From: Armatimonadota bacterium
GTDB taxonomy: Bacteria; Armatimonadota; Fimbriimonadia; Fimbriimonadales; Fimbriimonadaceae
Direction: 5' to 3'
Length of the DNA stretch: 64,000 nucleotides
Assembly: GCA_016223145.1 (NCBI GenBank)
Contig: JACRPN010000011.1
Location: 62,001 to 126,000 of the forward strand
How positions within the stretch are numbered: the first letter of the stretch is position 1; every line of letters begins with the position of its first letter. A model generated the notes under the pieces. That model saw only the letters and a program-made list of their open reading frames with translations, made no database searches and was not told the DNA's origin. The position numbers were made by a program, and so were the translations under genes. Below, piece after piece: positions 24,280-32,887 of this stretch.

Positions 24280-25584
24280 TCAATAATCCCAACCCTTCCG
24301 ATACGTCGGTTTCAGCATCGCATCCAGGTCCGATCGACCCTTCACCCTCATGTTGGCGGCATCCCATTCGAGCCGGTCTCCCGGCGCCCAAGCGGCAAGG
24401 TTGCCGAGCACGACCGTCTCCGTGAGCGGACAAGCATAGCCGGGGAAGTTCGACATCGCCGGCTTTCCGCCCTCGATGGCCCGAATGAACTCCTCGAAGT
24501 GCCCTGGCGACTTCTCAAAGTCGGCTTGTGGCGCTCCCTTGCCGAGGATCGTCGCTCCACTTCCGTGTTCGCTGGGCACATACAGCGTGCCAGAGGACCC
24601 AACGATGATGACCCCGCCGCCGCTGTACTGGACGCCGGGGACGAAGTCCTGGGAGGGTTTTTTGCCTCCGTCGTACCAGGTGAGCTTCAGAGCCGCGCGG
24701 CCGTTGCGCTCGGGGAACTCGTAATGGATGATCGACCAGCGGGGGTAGGTCTCATCGTTGTGATCCGAGACTTCTGCCCGGAAGGCGATCGGGTCGCGCA
24801 GGTCGAGCGCCATGAAGGGCAGGTTGAGCACATGGCAGCCCATATCGCCCATCGCGCCGGCGCCGAAGTCCCACCACCCTCGCCAGCGGAAGGGGTGATA
24901 GGCGTTTGAGAAGTGCCGCACCGGCGCCGGCCCGAGCCAAGCGTCCCAGTCGACGCTTGCCGGCTTGACGTCCGGCATCGGGTGCCCAACGCCCTGCGGC
25001 CACCAGCCCTCGGCGCGGTCGGTCCAAACGTGGACTTCCTTCACCGTCCCAATCGCGCCGTTCTTGACGGCCATCGCAGCACGACGAAGCTCGTCGTTTG
25101 CGGTGCCCTGGTTGCCCATCTGGGTGGCGAGGTTGTGCTTGATGGCGAGTTCGGCGAGGCGGCGGGTCTCCCAAACGGTGCGGGTCAGCGGCTTCTGGCA
25201 GAAAGCGTGTTTGCCCATCATCATGGCCATGGCGGAAGCCAGACCATGGTTGTGATCAGGAGTGCTGACGGTCACGGCGTCGATGCTGCTGCGCATGTCC
25301 TGCAGCATGTAGCGATAGTCGGTGTAGGGTTTGGCGTCGGGGTACTTCTTGAGCGAGTTGGCGAGCGTGTTTCGGTCGGCATCGCAGATCGCGACGACCA
25401 CGCCGAGACGGTTCGCGTCGGCAGTGTCGCTGTCGCCCTTGCCGCCCACTCCAATGCAGGCGAATCGGACCTTCTGGGGGGACTTGGGGGAGTTCTGAGC
25501 CGCGCCGAAAACCGGAAGCGCCAAGGTTACGGCTCCGGCGGCAGAGGTTCGAAGCACGTCGCGGCGGGTGGGATGGGTGGCCAT
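24280..25584 (-). CDS. Gfo/Idh/MocA-family oxidoreductase, Tat-exported
   Basis: 434-aa NAD(P)-dependent sugar oxidoreductase. It starts MATHPTRRDVLRTSAAGAV, a twin-arginine signal, so it is exported folded with its cofactor. The Rossmann loop CIGVGGKGDSD and the conserved FCQKPL (usual EKP) are visible, and the C-terminal domain has the large sheet seen in glucose-fructose-oxidoreductase-like enzymes. Directly downstream of and codirectional with a DUF1080 gene, a pairing found in organisms that oxidise sugars to 3-keto derivatives. An in-frame start 27 bases earlier is less likely because it would precede the Tat motif. Confidence 0.88.
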   Translation of the reverse strand: MATHPTRRDVLRTSAAGAVTLALPVFGAAQNSPKSPQKVRFACIGVGGKGDSDTADANRLGVVVAICDADRNTLANSLKKYPDAKPYTDYRYMLQDMRSSIDAVTVSTPDHNHGLASAMAMMMGKHAFCQKPLTRTVWETRRLAELAIKHNLATQMGNQGTANDELRRAAMAVKNGAIGTVKEVHVWTDRAEGWWPQGVGHPMPDVKPASVDWDAWLGPAPVRHFSNAYHPFRWRGWWDFGAGAMGDMGCHVLNLPFMALDLRDPIAFRAEVSDHNDETYPRWSIIHYEFPERNGRAALKLTWYDGGKKPSQDFVPGVQYSGGGVIIVGSSGTLYVPSEHGSGATILGKGAPQADFEKSPGHFEEFIRAIEGGKPAMSNFPGYACPLTETVVLGNLAAWAPGDRLEWDAANMRVKGRSDLDAMLKPTYRKGWDY

Positions 25585-25656
25585 GCCACCCAGTTCGACG
25601 CGAACGGGCAAGCCTCCTTCAAGGACGACGTGCCGGCAATTGAATTCTGGAGCGCC

Positions 25657-26235
25657 TCACTGTTTCGAAGGCAGCCGAGTCAGGTACATGTCCTTGAACG
25701 ACACCGTCATGTCCACGCCGCCGTGTAGTTGCAGTGCCACCCAGCCCTCTCGTCGGCCCTGGGGGTCGTCGATGTCGGTGATCGTCTTACCATTGAGTTT
25801 CACGATATAGTGGGTCCCAATTGCAGAGACCTCCATTCGGGCCCACTCGCCGGGAACAAACTTGGCTGTCGCGTGGATCTCCGGGGTCGGCTTGAACACC
25901 CATCCCCGCCCAGCCGTCTCCCAAATGCCCGCGACGTCATCGATCGCGTCGATTTCGGCCTGCATGCCCTTGACCAGCGGCTGCCCTTCGACGCGCTCGG
26001 TGCGGAAATAGAACCCGCTGTTTCCGCTCGCGATCTTGAATTGCAGCTTTGCCGTGAAGTCCTTGACCTGCTGTTTGTACACCAAGATCCCCTGCTCGTC
26101 CGACTTGGTGCAGGACCCGGTCAGCACGCCCTTTTCTACGGTCCACCGCCCTCCACCCACGATTTCCCATCCATCGAGGTCCTTGCCGTTGAAGATCTTG
26201 TCGCTGAGCAACGCTGCCGCAAGAAGTGTAAGCAC
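25657..26235 (-). CDS. DUF1080 (3-keto-disaccharide hydrolase-like) protein
   Basis: 192-aa concanavalin-like beta-sandwich protein of the DUF1080 family (IFNGKDLDGWEIVGGGRWTV; FYFRTERVEG; GWVALQLHGG). A short hydrophobic N-terminus suggests export. Family members include enzymes that cleave 3-keto-glycosides; the downstream Gfo/Idh oxidoreductase would supply the keto substrate. Start is GTG at 26235, with CACAAT ending five bases before it. The divergent sugar-importer gene shares this upstream gap. Confidence 0.87.
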   Translation of the reverse strand: MLTLLAAALLSDKIFNGKDLDGWEIVGGGRWTVEKGVLTGSCTKSDEQGILVYKQQVKDFTAKLQFKIASGNSGFYFRTERVEGQPLVKGMQAEIDAIDDVAGIWETAGRGWVFKPTPEIHATAKFVPGEWARMEVSAIGTHYIVKLNGKTITDIDDPQGRREGWVALQLHGGVDMTVSFKDMYLTRLPSKQ

Positions 26236-26328
26236 TGCCGATTGTGGCGCATGGGCGAGGACTTCACCGCACCTTTACGGTGCCAAGACCAAACTGAAGG
26301 ACTCTTGGGCTATTCTCTGAAGGTAGCC

Positions 26329-28749
26329 ATGAACCGGTGCAGCCTGGCCAAGATGTTTGCTGGACTGTGTTTGGCTATTGCCGGGGCCATTGCCGGCGCG
26401 GAGCCTGTTACCCTTCGCCTGACGCTCTGGGACGGGGATGAGGCCCTTAGAATCTTGAAGCGGGTCGTCCGCGACTTCGAGCGCGAAAACCCGGACATCA
26501 AAGTCCGGGTCGAGAACTTCGGCGACTACAACCTCTACCACCAGAAGATGCTCGTCCAGTTCGCGGCGAACGCTGCGCCGGACGTCGCGATGATGGATAT
26601 GGGCCACTTTCAGGCGCTCGCCAAACGAAAGGCCCTCTACCCGCTTAACGAGTTTCTTTCGCGGACGCCCGACATGGATATCCGCGACTACTACAAGCCA
26701 ATCGTCGACGCGCACACTTTGGACGGCAATCTCTACGTTCTGCCCCGTGACATCGCCCCAAGCTGCCTCATCTACTACAACAAGGAGCTGTTTCGGGAGG
26801 CAGGCATCCCGTACCCCGACGGGACATGGACCTGGGATTTCAAGGTCCGGCCGGAGCTTCGCGAAAAGGACTTCCTTTGGGTGATGCAACAGCTCACCAA
26901 GAAGGGCCCGGACGGAAAGGTCAAGCAATACGGCTACGCGCCCGGCTGGCCGGGCCTCATGGCCGATACCTTCATGTACAGCTATGGCGTGAAGCCGGTC
27001 GACGATTATCAGAAACCGACTAAGCTCTACTATGACAGCCCGGAAATGCGCAAGGTCTACGACTTCTTTGTGGACCTAACGCTCAAGAAGAAGTGGGCGC
27101 CCAGCAACACGGAGGTCAGTTCCGTGCTCCAGTCGACGACTCAATTGCTGTTCGTGAGCAAGAAGGTCGCGATGTTCCAAAACGGCATTTGGGAGACCCC
27201 CAACATGCGCAAGATGCTCAGGCCCGGCAAGAAGGGCTTCTTTGAGTGGGACATCACGCTCTTTCCTGCCTGCGCAAGCTCGCTCAACGGCGGCGAAAAC
27301 CGTGCCTATACGACGGGCGGCTCCGGCTACAGCATCTTTCGAACGACCCGCTATCCCGAGCAATCATGGAAGCTTGCGCGCTACCTCGCCGGCCCTCCGG
27401 GCATGATCGCCATGGCCAAAGCCGGAATCGCACAGCCCGCCATTCGCAAGCTTGCGCTTACGCCGGGAATCTGGCTGCCGGGACCCGATACGCCCCTCGA
27501 GCAGCGCTATCCCGAAAACCGGATCGCCACGGACCAGGCCGTGCCCTATGTGCAGTTCGGGGTCACAGCGGACTACTGGGCCGAGATTCAGGCTTTCATC
27601 GACTCTCGAAGGGACAGCATCTACAACGGCATCACCACCCCTTCGGCGGGCCTAAAAGCCGCAAACGAGGAGGCTTCGACTCGCCTGGGTCAAATCTTGA
27701 GGGAGGAAGCCCTTCCCGCTTTTCCCTGGGGCATTGGGATTGCCGTCGCCTTTGGCGTCTTGGCGCTCATCCTGACGGCGGTCTACTGGCCCGAGCGCAA
27801 GATCAAGTTCACACGCCGCGAGCGGCAAGAAAGCCTGGCGGGCTACAAGTTCATCTCGCCGTGGCTCATCGGCATGGCCCTCTTCACTCTCGGGCCCATG
27901 ATCCTCTCGCTGCTGATGTCCACCATGAACTGGGACATGATGCAGTCCGCGCAATGGCGTGGAGCAGGCAACTTCCGCGAGGCCTTCACCGAGGACCCCC
28001 GGTTTTGGGTGGCGCTCAAGGTCACTGCGCTCTACACGCTCATCGCGACGCCATTGGGAATCGTGGTGGCGCTTCTTCTCGCGATGCTCTTGAACCAAAA
28101 GGTGCGAGGTGTACCGCTTTTCCGTGCGATCTACTACCTGCCTTCCATCGCTTCTGCGGTGGCCATGTCGCTGATCTCGCGCAAGATCTTCGCACCGGAT
28201 GGCGGTCTTGTGAACTCGATCCTCTACGGTCCGGTGCTCAAGCCGATCGGTGAGGCCCTTAGCAACTGGGCCGGACAGCCGGGTGAGCAGATCAACTGGT
28301 TTGGCAACGAGCACACGGCACTCGGGACCTTGGTTCTGCTCTCCTTCTTGGGAGTCGGTGGGGCGATGGTGATCCTGCTTGCCGGGCTCCAGGGCATCCC
28401 GGAGTTCTACTACGAAGCCGCCAAAGTGGACGGCGCCAGCCCGTTCCAGAGGATGAAAGCCATCACGCTCCCGCTGCTCACCCCCTCGCTGTTCTTCTGC
28501 CTCATCACCGGCTTCATCGGCGCGTTCCAGGTCTTCACCCAGGTGTTCGTCATCACCAACGGCCCGAACGGTGGCCCGAACAACTCGATGCTCGTGTTCA
28601 TGATCAGCGTTTACTCGGCGGCGTTCGCGACCCTCCGGCTTGGCTACGCCGCCGCGCTGGCCTGGGTTCTGTTCGCCGTCGTGCTGGCGTTCACGCTGCT
28701 CCAAATGCGCCTCAGCAAGTGGGTCTATTACGAAACGGGGACGAAATGA
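26329..28749 (+). CDS. fused sugar-binding protein and MalF-type ABC permease
   Basis: 806-aa single polypeptide joining two proteins that are normally separate. Residues 1-24 are a signal peptide, 25-455 a family 1 extracellular solute-binding domain (LTLWDGDEALRILKRVVRDF; APDVAMMDMG; MFQNGIWETP), a membrane segment at about 464-486, then a MalF-type permease with the EAA loop YEAAKVDGASPFQRMKAITL near residue 700. Start ATG 26329 follows AAGG; a much longer open frame upstream overlaps the DUF1080 gene and is rejected. The next gene overlaps by four bases (ATGA). Likely a sugar importer whose binding domain is tethered; the ATPase is encoded elsewhere. Confidence 0.88.
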   Translation: MNRCSLAKMFAGLCLAIAGAIAGAEPVTLRLTLWDGDEALRILKRVVRDFERENPDIKVRVENFGDYNLYHQKMLVQFAANAAPDVAMMDMGHFQALAKRKALYPLNEFLSRTPDMDIRDYYKPIVDAHTLDGNLYVLPRDIAPSCLIYYNKELFREAGIPYPDGTWTWDFKVRPELREKDFLWVMQQLTKKGPDGKVKQYGYAPGWPGLMADTFMYSYGVKPVDDYQKPTKLYYDSPEMRKVYDFFVDLTLKKKWAPSNTEVSSVLQSTTQLLFVSKKVAMFQNGIWETPNMRKMLRPGKKGFFEWDITLFPACASSLNGGENRAYTTGGSGYSIFRTTRYPEQSWKLARYLAGPPGMIAMAKAGIAQPAIRKLALTPGIWLPGPDTPLEQRYPENRIATDQAVPYVQFGVTADYWAEIQAFIDSRRDSIYNGITTPSAGLKAANEEASTRLGQILREEALPAFPWGIGIAVAFGVLALILTAVYWPERKIKFTRRERQESLAGYKFISPWLIGMALFTLGPMILSLLMSTMNWDMMQSAQWRGAGNFREAFTEDPRFWVALKVTALYTLIATPLGIVVALLLAMLLNQKVRGVPLFRAIYYLPSIASAVAMSLISRKIFAPDGGLVNSILYGPVLKPIGEALSNWAGQPGEQINWFGNEHTALGTLVLLSFLGVGGAMVILLAGLQGIPEFYYEAAKVDGASPFQRMKAITLPLLTPSLFFCLITGFIGAFQVFTQVFVITNGPNGGPNNSMLVFMISVYSAAFATLRLGYAAALAWVLFAVVLAFTLLQMRLSKWVYYETGTK

Positions 28750-29654
28750 ACGAGCAACCCACCGCCCTGGAGCAAACCGACGCCGCGAACGAGCACTATC
28801 GCCGCGCAACACGGCGAGCCGTGAGGATTGGCGCAGCCCTGGGCGTCCTTTCAAGACTGGCGATGGCGCTCGGGGGAGTCGTGTTCACCCTGCCTCTGTA
28901 GGTGATGGTGGCGATGGCCCTCAAGACGGAGCACGAGATCGCGACCACCTCGGCGTGGGCGTGGCCCCAAGACCTGACCTGGGCCAATTTCACTACCGTT
29001 CTGACCAACCCCAACGTCAGCTTCCAGCTCTTCTTCAAAAACACTTTTGTCATCGCTCTGCTCTCGACGACGGGCGTGCTCGTGTCCTCGGCCTTGGTAG
29101 CATACGGCTTCGCCAGGCTCCGCTTTCGTGGCAGAGACCGCCTCTTCTTGCTCCTGCTCAGCACGATGATGCTGCCCGCCGTTGTGACCATGATTCCAAC
29201 CTATGTGCTGTACAAATATCTCTATTGGATCGACACGTTCTATCCGCTCTGGGTGCCGGCCTGGTTTGGTGGTGGCGCGTTCAACATCTTCCTGCTCCGC
29301 CAATTCTTCATGAGTATTCCGCGTGAACTGGACGAGGCCGCGCTGCTCGACGGCGCCTCCCATTCGGTGATCCTCTGGCGCATCATCCTGCCGCTTTCGG
29401 GGCCCGCGCTGGCGACCGTGGGCCTCTTTGCCTTCATCTATTCCTGGAAGGACTTTATGGGGCCGCTTCTCTACCTGAACTCGCCCGAGAAGCAGACGCT
29501 GGAGCTAGGGTTGCAGACCTATCGCTCGCTCAACAACGAGCAGTGGCACCTCCTGATGGCGGGTTCCGTACTCGTGATGCTTCCTCTCATCGTTCTGTTT
29601 ATCTTTGGACAAAGGTGGTTTATTAAGGGCATCATGATGACCGGCGGCAAGTAG
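28746..29654 (+). pseudogene. MalG-type ABC permease interrupted by an amber codon
   Basis: Second sugar-importer permease. From ATG 28746, which overlaps the previous stop by four bases, the frame runs MNEQPTALEQTDAANEHYRR through the first membrane helix (GVLSRLAMALGGVVFTLPL), then hits TAG at 28899-28901 and continues in the same frame with VMVAMALKTEHEIA and the rest of the protein, including the EAA loop DEAALLDGASHSVILWRIIL. Homologues carry an aromatic residue at this spot (usually W), so TGG to TAG is a one-base change. Without readthrough, a restart at GTG 28902 or ATG 28905 gives a 250-aa protein lacking helix 1. Sequencing error is possible. Confidence 0.85.
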
Positions 29655-29655
29655 C

Positions 29656-30516
29656 CTATTTCACCAACAGATCCAGCTCCTGACGCACCTGCTCGCGCGA
29701 GCCCACCAGCACATGGTGCCGATAGGTGTAACTCGCCCCAGGCTTGGGGTTCCGCACCCGAAACACGCAGTTCCATTTAACAACCTTCTCGGCGACAAAC
29801 CGCCACCGGCCGTAGCCCTTGGCCGCCGGTTCAGGAGAGAAGATCCCCATCGCATAGGCGCCATCAGGAGTGGAGAGCACCACCGGATCGGCCTGCTCGC
29901 CGGGACCATCGCTCAGAGGCTCGAGGGTCCGCTTGACAGGATCGAACCGTAAGAACGCGCTGAAATCTGGGTGCATATAGCCCGTAAGCGATTCAAAAAC
30001 CGCTTGGCCGTGTTCTTCGTCGGCGGGCAGGGTGAACGCCACGTCGTAGGCGATTCGATGGGGTCTGCCTTGCGCCCCGATCGTCACGCGCTTTTCAAGG
30101 ATATGGTTCGAGAGAACCGTCGTGTTCTTCGCGGGATTGCCCTCGGAAAGCTCGCCGGGCGCCAGCCAAAAGGCCATCTGTGACCTCGTCAAGAGCCTGT
30201 TGCCTCTTGCAGAGAGGGAGAGCAGCTTGCTGGAGCTCTTGTCGCCGGTCCCGTCGCGCCGCGATCCCGCCTCGGTGGGGTTATAGGTTTCGCCCGTGAT
30301 GGGCGTCCCACAGTCGAAGTTGCTCGCGGACTGAAGCTGCCTGCCATGGTCATAAGAATCCAGAAACTCCTTTCCCCGCCATGTCAGGGAGTGGATGGCC
30401 CCGGCACATCGGTTGGTGGTCGTAACCACGATCTCCGAGTCTTCGGTCTTGCCGCGGATCGTCGCGTTGCCATCGACGGTCTGAAGCGATGCCAAGAGCA
30501 GAGCCAGCGGAAGCAT
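29656..30516 (-). CDS. secreted protein of unknown function
   Basis: 286-aa protein with a signal peptide (MLPLALLLASLQ) and a beta-rich body; it shows TTTNRCAGAIHSLTWRGKEF, FDCGTPITGETYNPTEAGSR and, at the end, YGRWRFVAEKVVKWNCVFR. Conserved Trp, Gly and Asp patterns resemble carbohydrate-active beta-sandwich proteins, but I do not recognise a family. ATG 30516 is chosen for the signal peptide; the upstream in-frame extension runs through a repeat element. Converges on the sugar-permease gene, which suggests a role in glycan handling. Confidence 0.6.
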   Translation of the reverse strand: MLPLALLLASLQTVDGNATIRGKTEDSEIVVTTTNRCAGAIHSLTWRGKEFLDSYDHGRQLQSASNFDCGTPITGETYNPTEAGSRRDGTGDKSSSKLLSLSARGNRLLTRSQMAFWLAPGELSEGNPAKNTTVLSNHILEKRVTIGAQGRPHRIAYDVAFTLPADEEHGQAVFESLTGYMHPDFSAFLRFDPVKRTLEPLSDGPGEQADPVVLSTPDGAYAMGIFSPEPAAKGYGRWRFVAEKVVKWNCVFRVRNPKPGASYTYRHHVLVGSREQVRQELDLLVK

Positions 30517-30549
30517 GATGGCCCGATGGTACCGCCGACAATGCCCGAG

Positions 30550-30606
30550 ATCACCTCGCCCCTTGAGGGAGAGTTCGGTGAGCGAAGCGACCCGGGTGGA
30601 GGGGTA
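30550..30606. repeat. family A dispersed repeat
   Basis: CGCCCCTTGAGGGAGAGTTCGGTGAGCGAAGCGACCCGGGTGGAGGGG-type unit. Copies with the same core (GGGAGAGGTCGGTGAGCGNAGCGAACCGGGTGAGGGG in consensus) are at 44.95 and 50.37 kb and, inverted, near 54.56 kb. It separates the secreted protein from the GH5 gene. Confidence 0.65.
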
Positions 30607-30649
30607 CTTCGCGAGCCAAACCATGAAGCGAATGGCTCTGCGAAGACCT

Positions 30650-31642
30650 CTATCGCCTCGCGCCAAGCATCAACTCAAACAGCCGCCGATCCACCTGGTA
30701 GCCGCTGATCTCCTCGAAGACGGCGCCGGGCCGATGGTGGCCGATGATGCCAAAAGACCCCTCAAATCCCCACATCGCGAACCCCCAGCCGAACTCGCGC
30801 CAAACCGCGAAGAGGTCCTCGAACCACCGGTTCGCGACGTCGCCGGGCGTTCGGTCGTAACAGCCGAACTCGCCCATGTGTACCTTGACGCCCTTGGCCT
30901 CGACCTCCCGCCAAGGCTCATAGAACGCTCTGAGGGCGTCCCGATTCCAGGTCACGCCGTCCCATTCGCACCCTGGATAGGTCGGCTCGGGCAAGCCCAC
31001 ACTGCCGTCCCACCACTCGGCCATGTAGTGGCTGACGGTCATCGGTTGATACCCCCGGCCGCTGTGAATGACACCCAAGTCGGCCAGTTCCGGCATGGCC
31101 AGGTGCCCTCCGGCCAGACCGTCGATGACGACCTCCCGCTGGGGATCGATCGCGCGGATGGCGGCCACCGTTCGCCGGATCACCCGCTGATGATCGTCGC
31201 GCGTGAAGCCTCTCTGGCCGATCGACGGTGGCTCGTTCACGAGGTCGAAACTCAGAAAGTCGCTAGATATCCCTAGGTATCGCTTGGCGAATGTCGCCCA
31301 GAGAAACACGAAGGCGTCCTCGGCCTCTTTGTCCGCCCAAAGGTTGTGGCGTTCCAGGTCCCATCCGTTGATGCAGTAACCTGGCGCGCGATGGATATTG
31401 AGGCTCATGTGGATGCCTCGGATTCGACAAGCCGCTAGGTACCCATCTAAATATTCAAAGACCGACTCGTCGGGGTGGAAGTAGTCGAATTCCTTGGTCC
31501 AGAAGCGGTAGTCGGTCGGTATCCTAGCGAAATTGAAACCGTATTTGCTCAGGAAGTCGAGCGCTCTTTCGTCGACGGGTTGCGGGGACTGCAAATGCCC
31601 CTTCGAAAACATCCACTGAAAGTTGAAGCCATAGCGCGGCAT
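30650..31642 (-). CDS. glycoside hydrolase family 5 enzyme
   Basis: 330-aa (beta/alpha)8 barrel of the GH5 cellulase clan. The acid/base is E137 in DLVNEPP and the nucleophile E258 in VHMGEFG, both intact; RIPTDYRFW and SLNIHRAPGYC are further family marks. No signal peptide is evident at ATG 31642, so it is likely cytoplasmic or the start is mis-set. Substrate (beta-glucan, beta-mannan or an aryl glycoside) cannot be told. It sits among other carbohydrate genes. Confidence 0.88.
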   Translation of the reverse strand: MPRYGFNFQWMFSKGHLQSPQPVDERALDFLSKYGFNFARIPTDYRFWTKEFDYFHPDESVFEYLDGYLAACRIRGIHMSLNIHRAPGYCINGWDLERHNLWADKEAEDAFVFLWATFAKRYLGISSDFLSFDLVNEPPSIGQRGFTRDDHQRVIRRTVAAIRAIDPQREVVIDGLAGGHLAMPELADLGVIHSGRGYQPMTVSHYMAEWWDGSVGLPEPTYPGCEWDGVTWNRDALRAFYEPWREVEAKGVKVHMGEFGCYDRTPGDVANRWFEDLFAVWREFGWGFAMWGFEGSFGIIGHHRPGAVFEEISGYQVDRRLFELMLGARR

Positions 31643-31694
31643 GGTTGGGCTCTCCGGGCATCAAGTTACCCTGGGAGCCCAGCGGCCAACCTGC

Positions 31695-31700
31695 CATAAT
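31695..31700 (+). promoter_or_regulatory. -10-like CATAAT directly before lipA
   Basis: CATAAT ends eight bases before the lipA ATG. A transcript starting about seven bases downstream of it would have almost no leader, so lipA may be translated from a leaderless mRNA. A GAGGG lies in the interval but only three bases before the ATG, too close to act as a normal ribosome site. Confidence 0.4.
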
Positions 31701-31708
31701 GAGGGCCT

Positions 31709-32599
31709 ATGGTCCAGCGTCTGCCCGAGTGGCTGACCATTCGCATGCCCCGCCCGGACACGATCGAAGAGGTCAGGGACATGATGCGCGTGAAGAAGCT
31801 CCACACGGTGTGTGAGAGCGCCCGCTGCCCCAATCTCCCCGAGTGCTGGTCCAAGAAGACCGCCACGTTCATGATCCTGGGCAACACCTGCACGCGCTCC
31901 TGCGGCTTTTGCGCGATCAACGTTGGCCGGGGCGAGGACGTGGACCCGTTCGAGCCGGCGAACGTGGGCAAGGTCGCCAGGGATCTCGGCCTCAAGCACG
32001 TGGTCGTCACGAGTGTGGCCCGCGACGACCTGAAGGATGAGGGCGCTGAGCAGTTCGCGCGGACCATCCGGGCCCTGCATCACTCGATCCCCAATGCGAT
32101 CGTCGAAGTGCTCACACCCGATTTCAAGGCCAAGGAAGAGCTGATCCGGGTCGTCACCGACGCGCGCCCTGAAATCTACAACCACAACGTCGAAACGGTG
32201 TCGCGCCTGCAGAAGATCGTCCGCCCCCAGGCTCGCTACGAGCGCTCGCTGAAGGTGCTGGAAACGGCCAAGCGGCTCGATTCGAGGATCTACACCAAGT
32301 CGGGGATCATGCTCGGCCTCGGTGAAACCCACGATGAGGTGGTTCAGACGCTCCGCGACCTCCGGTCTTCGGGCGTGGATGCGGTCACCATTGGCCAATA
32401 TCTGCGGCCCACGATGAAGCATCTGCCGGTGCACACCTTTGTGACCCCGGAGCAATTCAAGGAGTACGAAGCCATCGGCCAGGAGCTCGGCTTTGCCTTT
32501 GTCGCCAGCGCCCCCTTCGTTCGAAGCTCCTACAACGCCATCGAATTCAGCAAGAAGGTGATGGCCGAGCGCCTGGCGCTCGTGGGTGCTGGAGCTTAA
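31709..32599 (+). CDS. lipA: lipoyl synthase
   Basis: 296-aa radical-SAM enzyme that inserts two sulfurs into protein-bound octanoate to make the lipoyl cofactor. The N-terminal auxiliary cluster motif CESARCPNLPEC, the radical-SAM motif CTRSCGFC and the C-terminal RSSY are all intact. Length is normal. LipB and lipoate-dependent dehydrogenase genes are not nearby. Overlaps nothing; a possible leaderless start is noted. Confidence 0.96.
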   Translation: MVQRLPEWLTIRMPRPDTIEEVRDMMRVKKLHTVCESARCPNLPECWSKKTATFMILGNTCTRSCGFCAINVGRGEDVDPFEPANVGKVARDLGLKHVVVTSVARDDLKDEGAEQFARTIRALHHSIPNAIVEVLTPDFKAKEELIRVVTDARPEIYNHNVETVSRLQKIVRPQARYERSLKVLETAKRLDSRIYTKSGIMLGLGETHDEVVQTLRDLRSSGVDAVTIGQYLRPTMKHLPVHTFVTPEQFKEYEAIGQELGFAFVASAPFVRSSYNAIEFSKKVMAERLALVGAGA

Positions 32600-32887
32600 A
32601 CGCCATCCCACAAACCTGTAAGGCGGGTATTGGAGGGACAGAGGAACGAAGGGAGGCGGAACCGTAGCCGCAGATCTTTGGCCTGCGTCCGGGCATCTAT
32701 GAGAAAGCTTGTAGTCCAGCCTCTCTCCCCTTTGTGCAGCAATATTGTGGAAAGCCAGGCTGCCACGCGTGGCAGCTTGGAACGTCGTTATCCTTGAACG
32801 GTAGGATGGAAGACTCGGAGGAACCCTTAGCGTTCCTCCGTCTGAGGTAACCGAATTCGAGTCCTGACCCGGCTGCTGAAACTGTTC
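32600..32887. other. leader of the tamB-lpxC cluster with repeats and palindromes
   Basis: No gene. It holds a family D stretch (GGAGGGACAGAGGAACGAAGG, 32633-32653), a family B hairpin (GTAGCCGCAG..CCTGCG, 32664-32687), a perfect 18-bp palindrome GCTGCCACGCGTGGCAGC at 32759-32776, and the inverted repeat GGAGGAAC/GTTCCTCC at 32817-32839. The last two lie within 130 bases of the tamB start and could regulate the cluster. Confidence 0.55.

Noticed and set aside
28899-28901. Pyrrolysine or other recoding at the amber codon
   Set aside because: No pylT-like tRNA or pyl genes seen, and TAG ends many normal genes here.
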